64,000 nucleotides of DNA from Leifsonia sp. AK011 (GTDB taxonomy: Bacteria > Actinomycetota > Actinomycetes > Actinomycetales > Microbacteriaceae), in assembly GCF_013410945.1 (NCBI RefSeq), contig NZ_JACCCH010000001.1, forward strand, positions 1,550,001-1,614,000, read 5' to 3'. Numbering within the stretch: position 1 is the stretch's first letter; each line of letters opens with the position of its first letter. A model generated the notes under the pieces. The model searched no databases. It saw nothing but the letters and a program-made list of their open reading frames with translations, and was not told the DNA's origin. Shown here piece after piece: positions 1 to 9,300 of this stretch. The translations under genes were made by a program, and so were the position numbers.

Positions 1-1268
1 TAGAGGCCAGCCTCGTAGAGCGCCTTGGAGAGGAAGCCGCGAAGCAGACGCTCCGATTCATCCTCGTTGAAGGTCTCCTTCGTCTCCTTGTCCTTCACGA
101 GCTCGATGCCGAAGAAGTAGCCGTCGCCGCGCACATTGCCGACGATGGGCAGGTCATTCAGCTTCTCGAGCGTCGCCCGGAAGGCTGGCGAGTTCTCGCG
201 CACGTTGTCGTTGAGCTTCTCCTCCTCGAAGATGTCGAGGTTTGCGAGCGCCACGGCGGATGACACGGGGTGACCGCCGAACGTGTAGCCGTGGTAGAAC
301 GACGTGTTGCCGTGCTTGAAGGGCTCGTACACCTTGTCGGACACGATCGTCGCGCCGATGGGGGAGTAGCCGCTCGTCATGCCCTTGGCGCACGTGATCA
401 TGTCCGGCACGTAGCCGTACGCGTCGCAGGCGAACATGTGCCCGATCCGACCGAAGGCGCAGATGACCTCGTCGCTCACGAGGAGAACGTCGTACTTGTC
501 GCAGATCTCCCGGACGCGCTCGAAGTAGCCGCGCGGGGGTGGGAAGCAGCCGCCCGAGTTCTGGACCGGCTCGAGGAAGACCGCAGCAACTGTCTCCGGG
601 CCCTCGAAGTGGATCATCTCCTCGATCCGGTTCGCAGCCCACTGGCCGAACTCGTACTCGTCGTCACCCGTTCCTGAGGGCACGAAGCCCATCTCGTCGG
701 CGCGGTAGTAGTTGGTGTTAGGGACGCGGAAGCCGCCGGGCGTCACCGGTTCGAACATCTCCTTCATCGCGGGGATGCCCGTGATCGCGAGGGCGCCCTG
801 GGGTGTGCCGTGGTACGCGATCGACCGCGAGATGACCTTGTGCTTGGTGGGGCGACCCTGCAGCTTCCAGTAGTACTTGGCGAGTTTGAAGGCGGTCTCG
901 ACTGCCTCGCCACCACCGGTGGAGAAGAACACCCGGTTCAGGTCGCCGGGCGCGTACGAGGCGAGCCGGTCGGCGAGTTCGATGGCGTTCGGATGCGCGT
1001 ACGACCAGATCGGGAAGAACGCGAGCTCCTCGGCCTGCTTGGCGGCAACCTCTGCGAGGCGCTTGCGACCGTGCCCGGCATTAACGACGAACAGGCCACT
1101 CAGGCCGTCGATGTACTTCTTGCCCTTCGAGTCCCAGATGTGGTGACCCTCGCCCTTGACGATGATCGGCACGCCGTGGCCGTCCTCCATGACGGATTGA
1201 CGGGAGAAATGCATCCAGAGGTGGTCTTTGGCCTTCTGCTGCAGTGCGGCCTCGTTGAGTTCGGCCAT
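1..1268 (-). CDS. class III (omega-type) aminotransferase, 3' end cut by window edge
   Basis: PLP-dependent fold-type I aminotransferase, probably acting on a terminal amine such as putrescine or another diamine with pyruvate or 2-oxoglutarate as acceptor. The reading frame starts at an ATG (1268) with MAELNEAALQQKAKDHLWMH and stays open to base 1, giving 422 codons. About 40 C-terminal residues should be missing. Family marks are the GGGEAVETAFKLA phosphate-cup segment, the LLVSDEVICAFGRIG segment with the Asp that contacts the PLP ring nitrogen, and CAKGMTSGYSP, where Lys295 should form the Schiff base. It is followed on the same strand by a gap of 37 bp and preceded by the Lrp gene (1306-1788). 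The aldehyde dehydrogenase across the divergent region would oxidise an aminoaldehyde product. Diamine specificity is inferred from context. Beta-alanine or another amine is an alternative. Confidence 0.88.
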   Translation of the reverse strand, partial: MAELNEAALQQKAKDHLWMHFSRQSVMEDGHGVPIIVKGEGHHIWDSKGKKYIDGLSGLFVVNAGHGRKRLAEVAAKQAEELAFFPIWSYAHPNAIELADRLASYAPGDLNRVFFSTGGGEAVETAFKLAKYYWKLQGRPTKHKVISRSIAYHGTPQGALAITGIPAMKEMFEPVTPGGFRVPNTNYYRADEMGFVPSGTGDDEYEFGQWAANRIEEMIHFEGPETVAAVFLEPVQNSGGCFPPPRGYFERVREICDKYDVLLVSDEVICAFGRIGHMFACDAYGYVPDMITCAKGMTSGYSPIGATIVSDKVYEPFKHGNTSFYHGYTFGGHPVSSAVALANLDIFEEEKLNDNVRENSPAFRATLEKLNDLPIVGNVRGDGYFFGIELVKDKETKETFNEDESERLLRGFLSKALYEAGL

Positions 1269-1305
1269 GGCTATCGTTCCTTCTGCTGTTGTAGGCGGGG
1301 CCCGT

Positions 1306-1788
1306 CTAGCGGGTGCCCCAGTTGTAGAACTGCTTGTGGAGGCGCAGGTAGACGAAGGTCTCCGTCGACTGCACCCCCTCGATCTGGCGGATCTGCTTGT
1401 TCAACAGGTCGATGAGGTCGTCGTCGTTCTCGCAGACGACCTCCGCGAGGATGTCGAAGCTGCCAGCCGTGAGTACCACGTAGTCGACCGCGGGAAGGCG
1501 ACCGAGCTCCTCGGCGACATGGGTCGTGTCTCCCGTGACGCAGATCCCGACCATGGCCTGGCGGTAGAAGCCGAGCTGCATCGGATCGGTCACGGCGACC
1601 ACCTGCATAACGCCGGCCTCGGTCAGTTTCTGCACCCGCTGGCGAACGGCCGCCTCGCTGAGCCCGACGGCTTTGCCGATCTCGGCGTAGGAGCGTCTAC
1701 CGTCGCTCTGGAGCTGCTCGATGATCGCCTTGGAGACGCCATCCAGCTGTACTGGCTTGGTCGGGGTCGGCCGCGACACGCTGCTCAT
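1306..1788 (-). CDS. Lrp/AsnC-family transcriptional regulator
   Basis: A 160-residue feast/famine regulator. Residues about 18-60 form the AsnC-type winged HTH (RRSYAEIGKAVGLSEAAVRQ carries the recognition helix). Residues about 65-150 form the RAM ligand-binding domain (VVLTAGSFDILAEVVCEND). Length is normal for the family. It lies upstream of the class III aminotransferase on the same strand and is divergent from the aldehyde dehydrogenase at 1912, with a 123-bp shared region. The simplest role is amino-acid or amine-responsive control of these two flanking genes, perhaps also of alanine dehydrogenase at 21153, since Lrp-type AldR proteins regulate ald in other actinobacteria. The targets are inference. 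The ATG at 1788 is the only plausible start. Confidence 0.92.
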   Translation of the reverse strand: MSSVSRPTPTKPVQLDGVSKAIIEQLQSDGRRSYAEIGKAVGLSEAAVRQRVQKLTEAGVMQVVAVTDPMQLGFYRQAMVGICVTGDTTHVAEELGRLPAVDYVVLTAGSFDILAEVVCENDDDLIDLLNKQIRQIEGVQSTETFVYLRLHKQFYNWGTR

Positions 1789-1911
1789 GGCTTGATTCTG
1801 TCAGTGGATTGGACTCCAGACAAGCGAATCCGCACAAGACGCGCTCGAATGCGGGGCAAATCCGTAGCTCGAGAGGTAGAGCGCCACGGCCTCGCCGACT
1901 AAGTTATTGAC

Positions 1912-3345
1912 ATGAGCGCATCGGAGATCAAGAACTTCATCGGCGGCAGCTACGTGAGTGCGAAGGGCGACGACAGTTTCGCCGTCATCGATCCCGCGAC
2001 AGAGGAGACGTACGCGACATCCCCCGTGTCCGGGCAGGCGGACGTCGACGACGCGTTCGCGGCAGCGGCATCGGCTTTCGAGGAGTGGGGCGAGACCACG
2101 CCGGCGGAACGGCAGCTCGCACTCTTCAGGATCGCGGACGCCATGGAAGCGCGGGCCGAGGAGTTCGCCGACCTCGAGTCGAAGGACACCGGAAAGCCCC
2201 GTGCCTCGCTCGTCGAGGACGAGATCATGCTCTCCGTCGACCAGATCCGCTTCTTCGCCGGAGAAGCCCGCCACCTGAGCGGCATGGCCACGGGTGAGTA
2301 CATGAAGGACCACACGTCGAGCATCCGCCGTGAGCCCATCGGTGTCATCGGCCAGGTCACCCCGTGGAACTACCCGCTCAACATGGCGGTGTGGAAGTTC
2401 GCCCCCGCGATTGCTGCGGGGAACACGACGGTGCTCAAGCCGAGCGACACGACGCCATCATCGACCCTGCTGCTCGCCGAGGTCGCCGCGGAGTTCCTGC
2501 CGGCAGGTGTGCTCAACGTCATCACCGGCGACCGCACCACCGGGGCGAAGATGATCGAGCACCGCACACCGCAGATGGTCTCGATCACGGGATCGGTCCG
2601 TGCCGGTATGGAGGTGGCCAAGGCCGCGGCATCCGATCTCAAGCGCGTTCACCTCGAGCTCGGCGGCAAGGCCCCCGTGATCGTGTTCGAGGATGCGGAC
2701 ATCGCCTCCGCCGTGGAGGGCATCGGAATCGCAGGCTACTTCAACGCAGGTCAGGACTGCACTGCGGCGACGCGGGTTCTCGTCCACCAGGACGTGCACG
2801 ACGAGTTCGTGGCTGCGATGGTCGCCTGGGCGAAGGAGAACGCCAGGACGGGAGCGCCGAGCGACGACGGCATCCTCTTCGGCCCGGTGAACAACGCCAA
2901 CCAGCTCGAGCGCGTCTCGGGAATCATCGATGCTCTGCCGAGTAACGCGACCGTCGAACTCGGTGGTCACCGCCAGGGTTCCACGGGCTACTTCTACGAG
3001 GCGACGGTCGTCTCCGGTCTCCAGCAGACGGATGACGCGATCCAGAACGAGATCTTCGGCCCGGTCATCACGGTGCAGAAGTTCTCGGATGAGAAGCAGG
3101 CCCTCGAATGGGCGAACGGCGTGAGCTACGGTCTCTCGTCGAGCGTCTGGACGAAGGACCACTCGCGCGCGATGCGCTTCGCCAAGCACCTCGACTTCGG
3201 CTGTGTCTGGATCAACACACACATCCCCCTCGTGGCCGAGATGCCGCACGGTGGCTTCAAGCACTCCGGCTACGGCAAGGACCTCTCGTCCTACGGGTTC
3301 GAGGATTACACGCGCGTGAAGCACGTGATGTCGTTCATCGGGTAA
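1912..3345 (+). CDS. aldehyde dehydrogenase, probable gamma-aminobutyraldehyde dehydrogenase
   Basis: NAD(P)-dependent aldehyde dehydrogenase of 477 residues, full length for the family. The cofactor-binding segment VTPWNYPLNMAVWKFAPA is followed by the catalytic Glu249 in HLELGGKAP and the nucleophile Cys283 in NAGQDCTAATR. The late EIFGPVITVQKF motif is also present. The N-terminus NFIGGSYVSAKGDDSFAVID and the overall pattern resemble PatD-type enzymes that convert 4-aminobutyraldehyde to GABA, a step in putrescine breakdown. It is divergent from the Lrp regulator and near an aminotransferase able to supply an aminoaldehyde. The GABA aminotransferase at 30935 would use the product. Exact substrate is inference. 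Betaine aldehyde and succinate semialdehyde dehydrogenases are the main alternatives. No strong Shine-Dalgarno is visible. Confidence 0.85.
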   Translation: MSASEIKNFIGGSYVSAKGDDSFAVIDPATEETYATSPVSGQADVDDAFAAAASAFEEWGETTPAERQLALFRIADAMEARAEEFADLESKDTGKPRASLVEDEIMLSVDQIRFFAGEARHLSGMATGEYMKDHTSSIRREPIGVIGQVTPWNYPLNMAVWKFAPAIAAGNTTVLKPSDTTPSSTLLLAEVAAEFLPAGVLNVITGDRTTGAKMIEHRTPQMVSITGSVRAGMEVAKAAASDLKRVHLELGGKAPVIVFEDADIASAVEGIGIAGYFNAGQDCTAATRVLVHQDVHDEFVAAMVAWAKENARTGAPSDDGILFGPVNNANQLERVSGIIDALPSNATVELGGHRQGSTGYFYEATVVSGLQQTDDAIQNEIFGPVITVQKFSDEKQALEWANGVSYGLSSSVWTKDHSRAMRFAKHLDFGCVWINTHIPLVAEMPHGGFKHSGYGKDLSSYGFEDYTRVKHVMSFIG

Positions 3346-3380
3346 CTCGCCGGACACCCGGCATCCCTATGCTGGTGGCC

Positions 3381-3932
3381 ATGGGCGATGATTTCGATGA
3401 CACGATCATCGTGCCGTCGCGGCGGGACGAAAGCCCGGGCGGGCACGCGATCGAGGACACCATCATCTCCCAGCGTGGCCTTCGGGAGATCAGGACCCCG
3501 GCCCCTTCCGTGGCCGAACCGGACGGTGCATCCGCGCCGGATCCCGAACCCTCGACCGCGCACTTCGCACTCCGAATAGGACTTGGTGGACACCTCGTGG
3601 CACTCGACGTTCCCTGCTACATCGGGCGCAACCCCCACCCACCGCGGATCTCCCGTGAGACGGCGCCCCGTCTCGTACGCGTGCCCTCTCCTGCGCGGGA
3701 GGTGTCCTCGACACATCTCGAAGTTCGTGAGGTGGGGACCGCCGTCGTGGTCACAGACCTCCGTTCGACCAACGGCACGTCGGTGCTCACACCGGGGTCC
3801 TCCCCGAGAACGCTGCGGCAGGGTGAATCCATCGTGGTTCCCGCTGGCACCCTGCTCGACCTCGGGGACGACAATGTTCTCCAGGTCGTCGCGCTGACAG
3901 TTCCCCCCTCCAGCGAGAGGGTCGCGTCATGA
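3381..3932 (+). CDS. FHA-domain protein with N-terminal phospho-acceptor-like motifs
   Basis: A 183-residue cytoplasmic protein. The C-terminal half (about 65-175) is a forkhead-associated domain that binds phosphothreonine: the core residues GR (YIGRNP), S..H (EVSSTHLEV) and NG (RSTNGTSV) are all present. The N-terminal tail carries two similar acidic threonine motifs, DDTII (Thr8) and EDTII (Thr27). Their placement ahead of an FHA domain recalls GarA/OdhI proteins, where a phosphothreonine in the tail closes onto the FHA domain. The stop overlaps the start of the PP2C gene by 4 bp (ATGA), so the two are translationally coupled. It is a likely reader or substrate of the kinase at 4922. The start is taken at ATG 3381. 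An in-frame ATG at 3369 is possible. Confidence 0.85.
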   Translation: MGDDFDDTIIVPSRRDESPGGHAIEDTIISQRGLREIRTPAPSVAEPDGASAPDPEPSTAHFALRIGLGGHLVALDVPCYIGRNPHPPRISRETAPRLVRVPSPAREVSSTHLEVREVGTAVVVTDLRSTNGTSVLTPGSSPRTLRQGESIVVPAGTLLDLGDDNVLQVVALTVPPSSERVAS

Positions 3933-4792
3933 CCGAGATCGGCAATGGTTCGATCGTCCACAGCATCACGGTTCCCGGGAGCGACGAACTCCTCACCCTG
4001 TCGTGGGCCGCGGTGACGGATGTCGGACGCCGACGTGCGGCGAACGAGGACAGCTACCTCGCCCGCTCGCCGGGCTTCGTCGTCGCCGACGGGATGGGTG
4101 GACACTCCGCGGGCGACCTCGCGAGTGCGGCCGTCGTCGAGCGCCTCGCCGAAGCGCTGACCGGTGACTTCTCGACTGTCGTCGACCTGGAGCGTGCGCT
4201 CGCGTCGGCGACCGACGACATCACGGTCATCGCCGACGGTAGCGCCCTCGGTGTCGGAACCACCGCGACGGGCGCCGTGCTCGTACTGCGCGACGGGCAT
4301 CCCTACTTCGCCGTCTTCAACATCGGAGACAGTCGCGTGTACGCCTTCGAGGGCAACGAACTCACACAGGTCACGATCGATCACTCCGTCGTCCAGGAGC
4401 TCGTCGAGTCCGGGGCGCTCAGCAAGGAGGACGCAGAGTTCCACCCGGACAGCAACGTCATCACTCGTGCTGTCGGATTCGGTGTCGCCCCGGTAGCGGA
4501 CTACTGGATGGTTCCCGTGCGCGCCGGCCTTCGCATCCTCGTCTGCTCCGATGGACTGACCAAGGAGATCAATGACGAGCGCATCCGCCTTCACCTTGCG
4601 GCGGGCCTGTCGAGCGAGGAGACCGCGGGTGCACTCGTCGACGCGGCTCTCGCCGCAGGGGGGCGCGACAACGTCACCGTGGTCATCGTCGACGTGATCG
4701 CCGCACCCACTGCCCCGGGCGGCGAAGCGGATGATTCGGACGACGGCTACGACATCGAGGACACCGCGCCACGCCCGCCGCGGGCCCTCTGA
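3929..4792 (+). CDS. PP2C-family serine/threonine protein phosphatase
   Basis: A 287-residue metal-dependent phosphatase that would reverse the action of the adjacent kinase. The PP2C metal-binding aspartates are visible in order: AANEDSYLA, VADGMGGHSAGD, GDSRVYAF, CSDGLT and GGRDNVTVV. Unlike PstP-type phosphatases there is no transmembrane helix or extracellular tail. The protein ends in an acidic tail (DSDDGYDIEDTAPRPPRAL) that contains another E-D-T motif like those in the FHA protein just upstream. The gene overlaps that protein's stop codon by 4 bp and is followed, after 129 bp, by the kinase gene. Assignment to the family is secure. Its substrates are inferred from neighbourhood. Confidence 0.93.
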   Translation: MTEIGNGSIVHSITVPGSDELLTLSWAAVTDVGRRRAANEDSYLARSPGFVVADGMGGHSAGDLASAAVVERLAEALTGDFSTVVDLERALASATDDITVIADGSALGVGTTATGAVLVLRDGHPYFAVFNIGDSRVYAFEGNELTQVTIDHSVVQELVESGALSKEDAEFHPDSNVITRAVGFGVAPVADYWMVPVRAGLRILVCSDGLTKEINDERIRLHLAAGLSSEETAGALVDAALAAGGRDNVTVVIVDVIAAPTAPGGEADDSDDGYDIEDTAPRPPRAL

Positions 4793-4921
4793 CCGGCCTT
4801 GTCGCCCTGCCCACAACTGGGGTAACGATAGGTCCGCATTATGGGGGACTCATGGCCCCGTCGGGATATGCCCCGCTTACACTAGACACTACGTCCAGAG
4901 GTAGAGGTCCAGGGGGTGTTC
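4793..4921 (+). promoter_or_regulatory. intergenic region upstream of the kinase gene, possible promoter
   Basis: This 129-bp gap is the longest in the cluster between 3381 and 21147, so a second transcript could begin here. A sigma-A-like -10 hexamer TACACT lies at 4878-4883, but no convincing -35 box is seen at the usual distance. AGGGGG at 4911-4916 is the ribosome binding site for the GTG at 4922. A start at the GTG of 4916 would overlap it. Confidence 0.3.
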
Positions 4922-6346
4922 GTGGCGCGAAGGCTTCCGTCCCAACCTCCGATCCTGCCCGGATTCTCACACATCCACGTGCTGGGGTCTGGCGGCTTCG
5001 CCGATGTGTTCCTGTACGAGCAGAACATGCCTCGCCGGCAGGTCGCGGTCAAGGTGATGCTGGCCGAGATCGTCAACGATCAGGTGCGGCAGATGTTCCA
5101 GGCCGAGGCCAACCTGATGGCCCAGCTGTCTGCGCATCCCTCGATCCTCACGGTCTACCAGGCGAGCGTCTCAGCAGACGGTCGACCGTACCTCGTCATG
5201 GAACTGTGCTCCTCGGCCCTCAGTCAGCGCTACCGGAATGAGCGCATTCCCGTTCCCGAGGTTCTGCGCATTGCGGTCAAGATCGGGAGCGCGATCGAGA
5301 CCGCACATCGTGCGGGCGTTCTCCACCGCGACATCAAGCCATCGAACATCCTTCTGACGGCATACGGCCATCCGGTCCTCAGCGATTTCGGCATCGCGGC
5401 GACGCTCAGCGAGGCGAGCGAGCGCGAGGCAGTGGGCATGTCGATTCCCTGGTCGGCGCCCGAGGTGCTCATGGATGAGACATCGGGCACCATCGCAAGC
5501 GAGGTGTGGGCCTTCGCGGCGACGGTGTACTCGCTCCTGGCCGGACGGTCGCCGTTCGAGGTGCCCGGGGAATCGAACAAGTCCACCGATCTCATCGGCC
5601 GGATCAACCGTGCCAGGGTGCAGCCCATCAATCGCAGCGACGTGCCGGCGAGCCTGGAGCGTGCGCTCCAGCGTGCGATGTCGCGCAAGCCCGAGAACCG
5701 GCAGGCGAGCGTCATGGAGCTCGTCCACGAGATCCAGGCGGTCGAGTCCGAGATCGGCGTTCCCCAGACTGCCGTGGAGATCGCCGTCGACGATTGGGCA
5801 TCGTCGACGGTCGCCGACCTGGAGGATCGCACGGTGATCCGCGGGGGTGCCACTCCGCGCGGTTCCGTGTCCCAGCGTCGTCGACGTCGCCGGGGAATCG
5901 ACCAGTCCTACAACTCGGTGGGCACGATCGTGAAGGATGACGCGCCGCTGCCGAGGAGCACGGGCGCTCGCCGATCCTCCAGCGGTGGCCCCATGACCGC
6001 TCTCGCCTGGGCGGTTGTGGCCGCCGCGACTCTCGTGGTGGTGCTCGGGGCTGTCGCCACCTTCGTGCTGCTGCGCTCGGGCTCGAGTGACATCCCGACC
6101 GTCGCGAACATCGAGGCGACCACCCAGGACTCCGCCGTCGAATTCACGTGGAGCGACCCGGGTATCGACGCGGAGGACACGTACCAGGTCTCAACGAACG
6201 ACGGTGGCGCTCCGATTCTCCAGCGCAACACGAGCTTCATCGTGAACTCCGAGCCGGGCGGCCGAGTCTGCATCACGGTTGCCGTCAACCGCGAGGGCAA
6301 GAGCGGAGCCTCGAGCGCCGAGAAGTGCGTGGACGTTCCCGAGTGA
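4922..6346 (+). CDS. membrane-anchored serine/threonine protein kinase (PknB-like) with extracytoplasmic FN3-like domain
   Basis: A 474-residue Hanks-type kinase. The kinase domain covers about residues 15-275: glycine loop LGSGGFADV, ATP-anchoring Lys44 in VAVKV, catalytic loop HRDIKPSN (Asp137) and metal-binding DFG at 155-157. The P+1 region reads SIPWSAPEV. A basic, threonine-rich juxtamembrane stretch follows, with EDRTVIRGG (Thr304). One transmembrane helix lies at about 359-384. The outside part is a single small beta domain resembling fibronectin type III, not the PASTA repeats of typical PknB. That suits recognition of a protein partner, and the next gene, 10 bp downstream, encodes a giant FN3/Ig-like membrane protein. 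The GTG at 4922 is preferred because AGGGGG lies 5 nt upstream. Confidence 0.92.
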   Translation: MARRLPSQPPILPGFSHIHVLGSGGFADVFLYEQNMPRRQVAVKVMLAEIVNDQVRQMFQAEANLMAQLSAHPSILTVYQASVSADGRPYLVMELCSSALSQRYRNERIPVPEVLRIAVKIGSAIETAHRAGVLHRDIKPSNILLTAYGHPVLSDFGIAATLSEASEREAVGMSIPWSAPEVLMDETSGTIASEVWAFAATVYSLLAGRSPFEVPGESNKSTDLIGRINRARVQPINRSDVPASLERALQRAMSRKPENRQASVMELVHEIQAVESEIGVPQTAVEIAVDDWASSTVADLEDRTVIRGGATPRGSVSQRRRRRRGIDQSYNSVGTIVKDDAPLPRSTGARRSSSGGPMTALAWAVVAAATLVVVLGAVATFVLLRSGSSDIPTVANIEATTQDSAVEFTWSDPGIDAEDTYQVSTNDGGAPILQRNTSFIVNSEPGGRVCITVAVNREGKSGASSAEKCVDVPE

Positions 6347-6356
6347 TGGTGACCAG

Positions 6357-9300
6357 ATGATCCGACAGTGGCTCGCCACACGCCGGTCGCTCGTTGCCAG
6401 TGTGGCGAGCGGCGCGATCATTGCTGCCCTCGTGGCGAGCGTCGCGATCGTGTCGACCGGCTACACGGCGCAGCGTCTCGACCTCGGCGATGGATCGGTG
6501 TGGGTGCCCAACAACCAGCAGCAGGCCATCGGCCGCGCCAACACCGAGGTGCTGGAGCTGAACACGGTTGTGCCCACGAGCGGAAGCGACCTCGAGGTTC
6601 TGCAGTCCGGCGACACCGTGCTCCTGGTCGACCTCACGGAGGCCCGCGTGGAGGTCGTCGACCCCGCGACGTCGGAGGTCACCGAGACTGTCGCCCTGCC
6701 CCCGGACGGTCCCGAGGTGTACCTCGCGGGCGGACGCGTGATCATCTTCGAGAGGGGCACCGGTCGCACGTGGATCATGGCGCTCGATGCGCTGCCCGCC
6801 TTCGACTCGCAGGCCCCGTCCTCCCTGGACCTGGGAACGGACGCACTCGTGAGTGTCGATCCCTCCGGGCTCCTGTTCGGGTGGGCACCCGCAGCGGGAA
6901 TGCTCTACCGCGTCAACACGTCCGTCTCCGATGCCGTCGTCTCGACGGCTGCCCTGGATCTCGGAACGGACACCACGGGCCTGCAGCTGAGCTCCGTCGG
7001 CGGTAACTGGATCCTCTGGGATGCCGTCGAGCGGGCAGTGACCACGGAACGCGGAGGCACGGTTGTGCTCGCCGAGCTCGTGCCCTCCGGTGCGGGATCC
7101 CTCGTGCAGGATGCAGCGGTCACCGGCGACCACGCTCTCATCAGCCACTCCGCGGGGCTCGTCGGCGTGCCGCTGGACGGCTCGGATGCCGTGGAACTCG
7201 CGAGCGGCACGTCCGGTCTTTCCGCTGCCCCGCTCGTGCTCGAGGGATGCGAGTTCGCCGCATGGACCTCCGGCCAGTCCTGGCGTCGGTGCGGCACGGA
7301 GCGGGACGGCTCGCTCACCACCCTCGCCTCGATGCCCTCGACGGCAAGCCTCGATTTCGTCGCGAACGGGACCCGCGCGGTTCTCAACGATGGCCGCTCC
7401 GGCAGCACGTGGGCCGTGCAGCGCGAAGGCCAGCTCATCAACAACTGGGACGACCTGATCGTGCCGGACGATGAGGAGCCGGAGGAGCAGCAGAACGACG
7501 ACGACGTTCCCACCGAGATCGAGAAGGCGCAGGAGCCGCCGGTCGCGATCGACGACGCCTTCGGTGCGCGACCGGGACGAGCATCCGTGCTCCCGGTGCT
7601 CCTCAACGACTACGACCCGAATGGCGACGTGCTCGTTATCAGTGAGCTCACGCCCATCGAGGAGTCGATCGGCCGCATCGACCTCATCAACGAGCAGCAG
7701 CAGGTGCAGATCACCCTCGCGCCCGGGGCGAGCGGCACGATCACCTTCGGCTACACGATCACGGACGGGCGTGGCGGCTCCGCGGCCGCAACGGTGACGG
7801 TGTCCGTGCGGACTCCCGACCAGAACGGTGCTCCCGAACAGGTGCGCCGCACGACGGCGACAGTGCAGACCAGTGGACGGGTGACCACCGACGTGCTGGG
7901 GGACTGGGTCGATCCCGACGGCGACCCCTTCTACCTGACCGATGCCACGGTGCCTGCCCCGGACACGGTGGCGTACAAGCCCGGCGGAGCGGTGGTCTTC
8001 ACGGACTCCGGTGGCGGTGGCGCGGAGAAGATCGTGACCCTCGTCGTCTCCGATGGCACGGCCCAGAGCTCGGGAGCACTCCTGGTCTCGGTGCGGCCAG
8101 TCGGCGAGGTGCCACTCCTCCCGGAACCCTTCGTGGTGCACGCCTATGCTGGCCAGGAGGAGACTGTCTCCCCGCTCGAGCATGTGAGAGGGGGGTCGGG
8201 CACGATCCGTCTCAACAGCGTGCCGGCGCGCAGCGGCTTCACAGTGACCCCTAGCTTCGAGGCAGGAACCTTCCGGTTCGTGAGCACCGAGATCCGCAGC
8301 CACTACGTGGAGTACGTCGTGACCGACGGCACACAGACGGCCACGGGCGTCGTGCGGATCGACGTGTCAGCGCCGCCGGACGCGAACACGAAACCCATCA
8401 CGATCCCCAAGACCGTGTTCGTGCAGAGCCTCCGCAACGAGCGGGTGGACGTCGCGGGTACCGACGTGGATCCCGCGGGTGGAGTGCTTCTCGTCACCGG
8501 AGTCATGAACGTGCCAGAGGGGTCGGGGGTGCGCGCCGAGGTCCTCGAACAGCGACTCGTGCGGGTGAGCCTCGAGAAACCCCTCGATTCGGGTCCTGTC
8601 TCCTTCAACTACCGGGTGAGCAACGGTCTCGCGGAGGCGGAGGGCGTGATCACCGTGATCGAGATCCCCGCTCCCGCGAGGGTCCAGCCGCCCATCGCGG
8701 AGGACGATGCGGTCACCGTTCGGGTCGGCGACGCCATCGACATCCGTGTGCTGGCCAACGACGAGCATCCCGACGGCCTGGCGCTGACTCTCCAGCCGAA
8801 GCTCGCCCAGGACGTGCCGGATGACGCGGGCCTCCTGTTCGCGTCCGGCGACATCCTCCGCTACCTGGCGCCGCAGAGCCCCGGCAACTTCACGGCGTCC
8901 TACGAGGTCACGGGACCGGATGGCCAGGCAGCGACCGCGCTCGTGCGCATCGCGGTGCGCGAGAAGGATGCCGCGACCAACAACCCGCCGGTCCCCACGA
9001 CGATCACTGCCCGAGTGCTCGCCGGTGAGTCAGTGCGCATCCGCGTGCCTCTCTCGGAGATCGACCCCGACGGCGATTCGGTGCAGTTGCTCGGACAATC
9101 GAGCAGCCCGCAGAAGGGCTCGGTCGTCGAGACCGACTCCGACACCATCACGTACGAGGCCGGCGACTACTCGGCAGGCACGGACACGTTCACCTACACC
9201 GTGATCGACGCCCTCGGCGCGCGCGCGACGGGCACCATTCGCGTCGGCATCAGCCCGAGGCTCGACGGGGCACGCAACCCCGTCGCGGTTGTCGACGAGG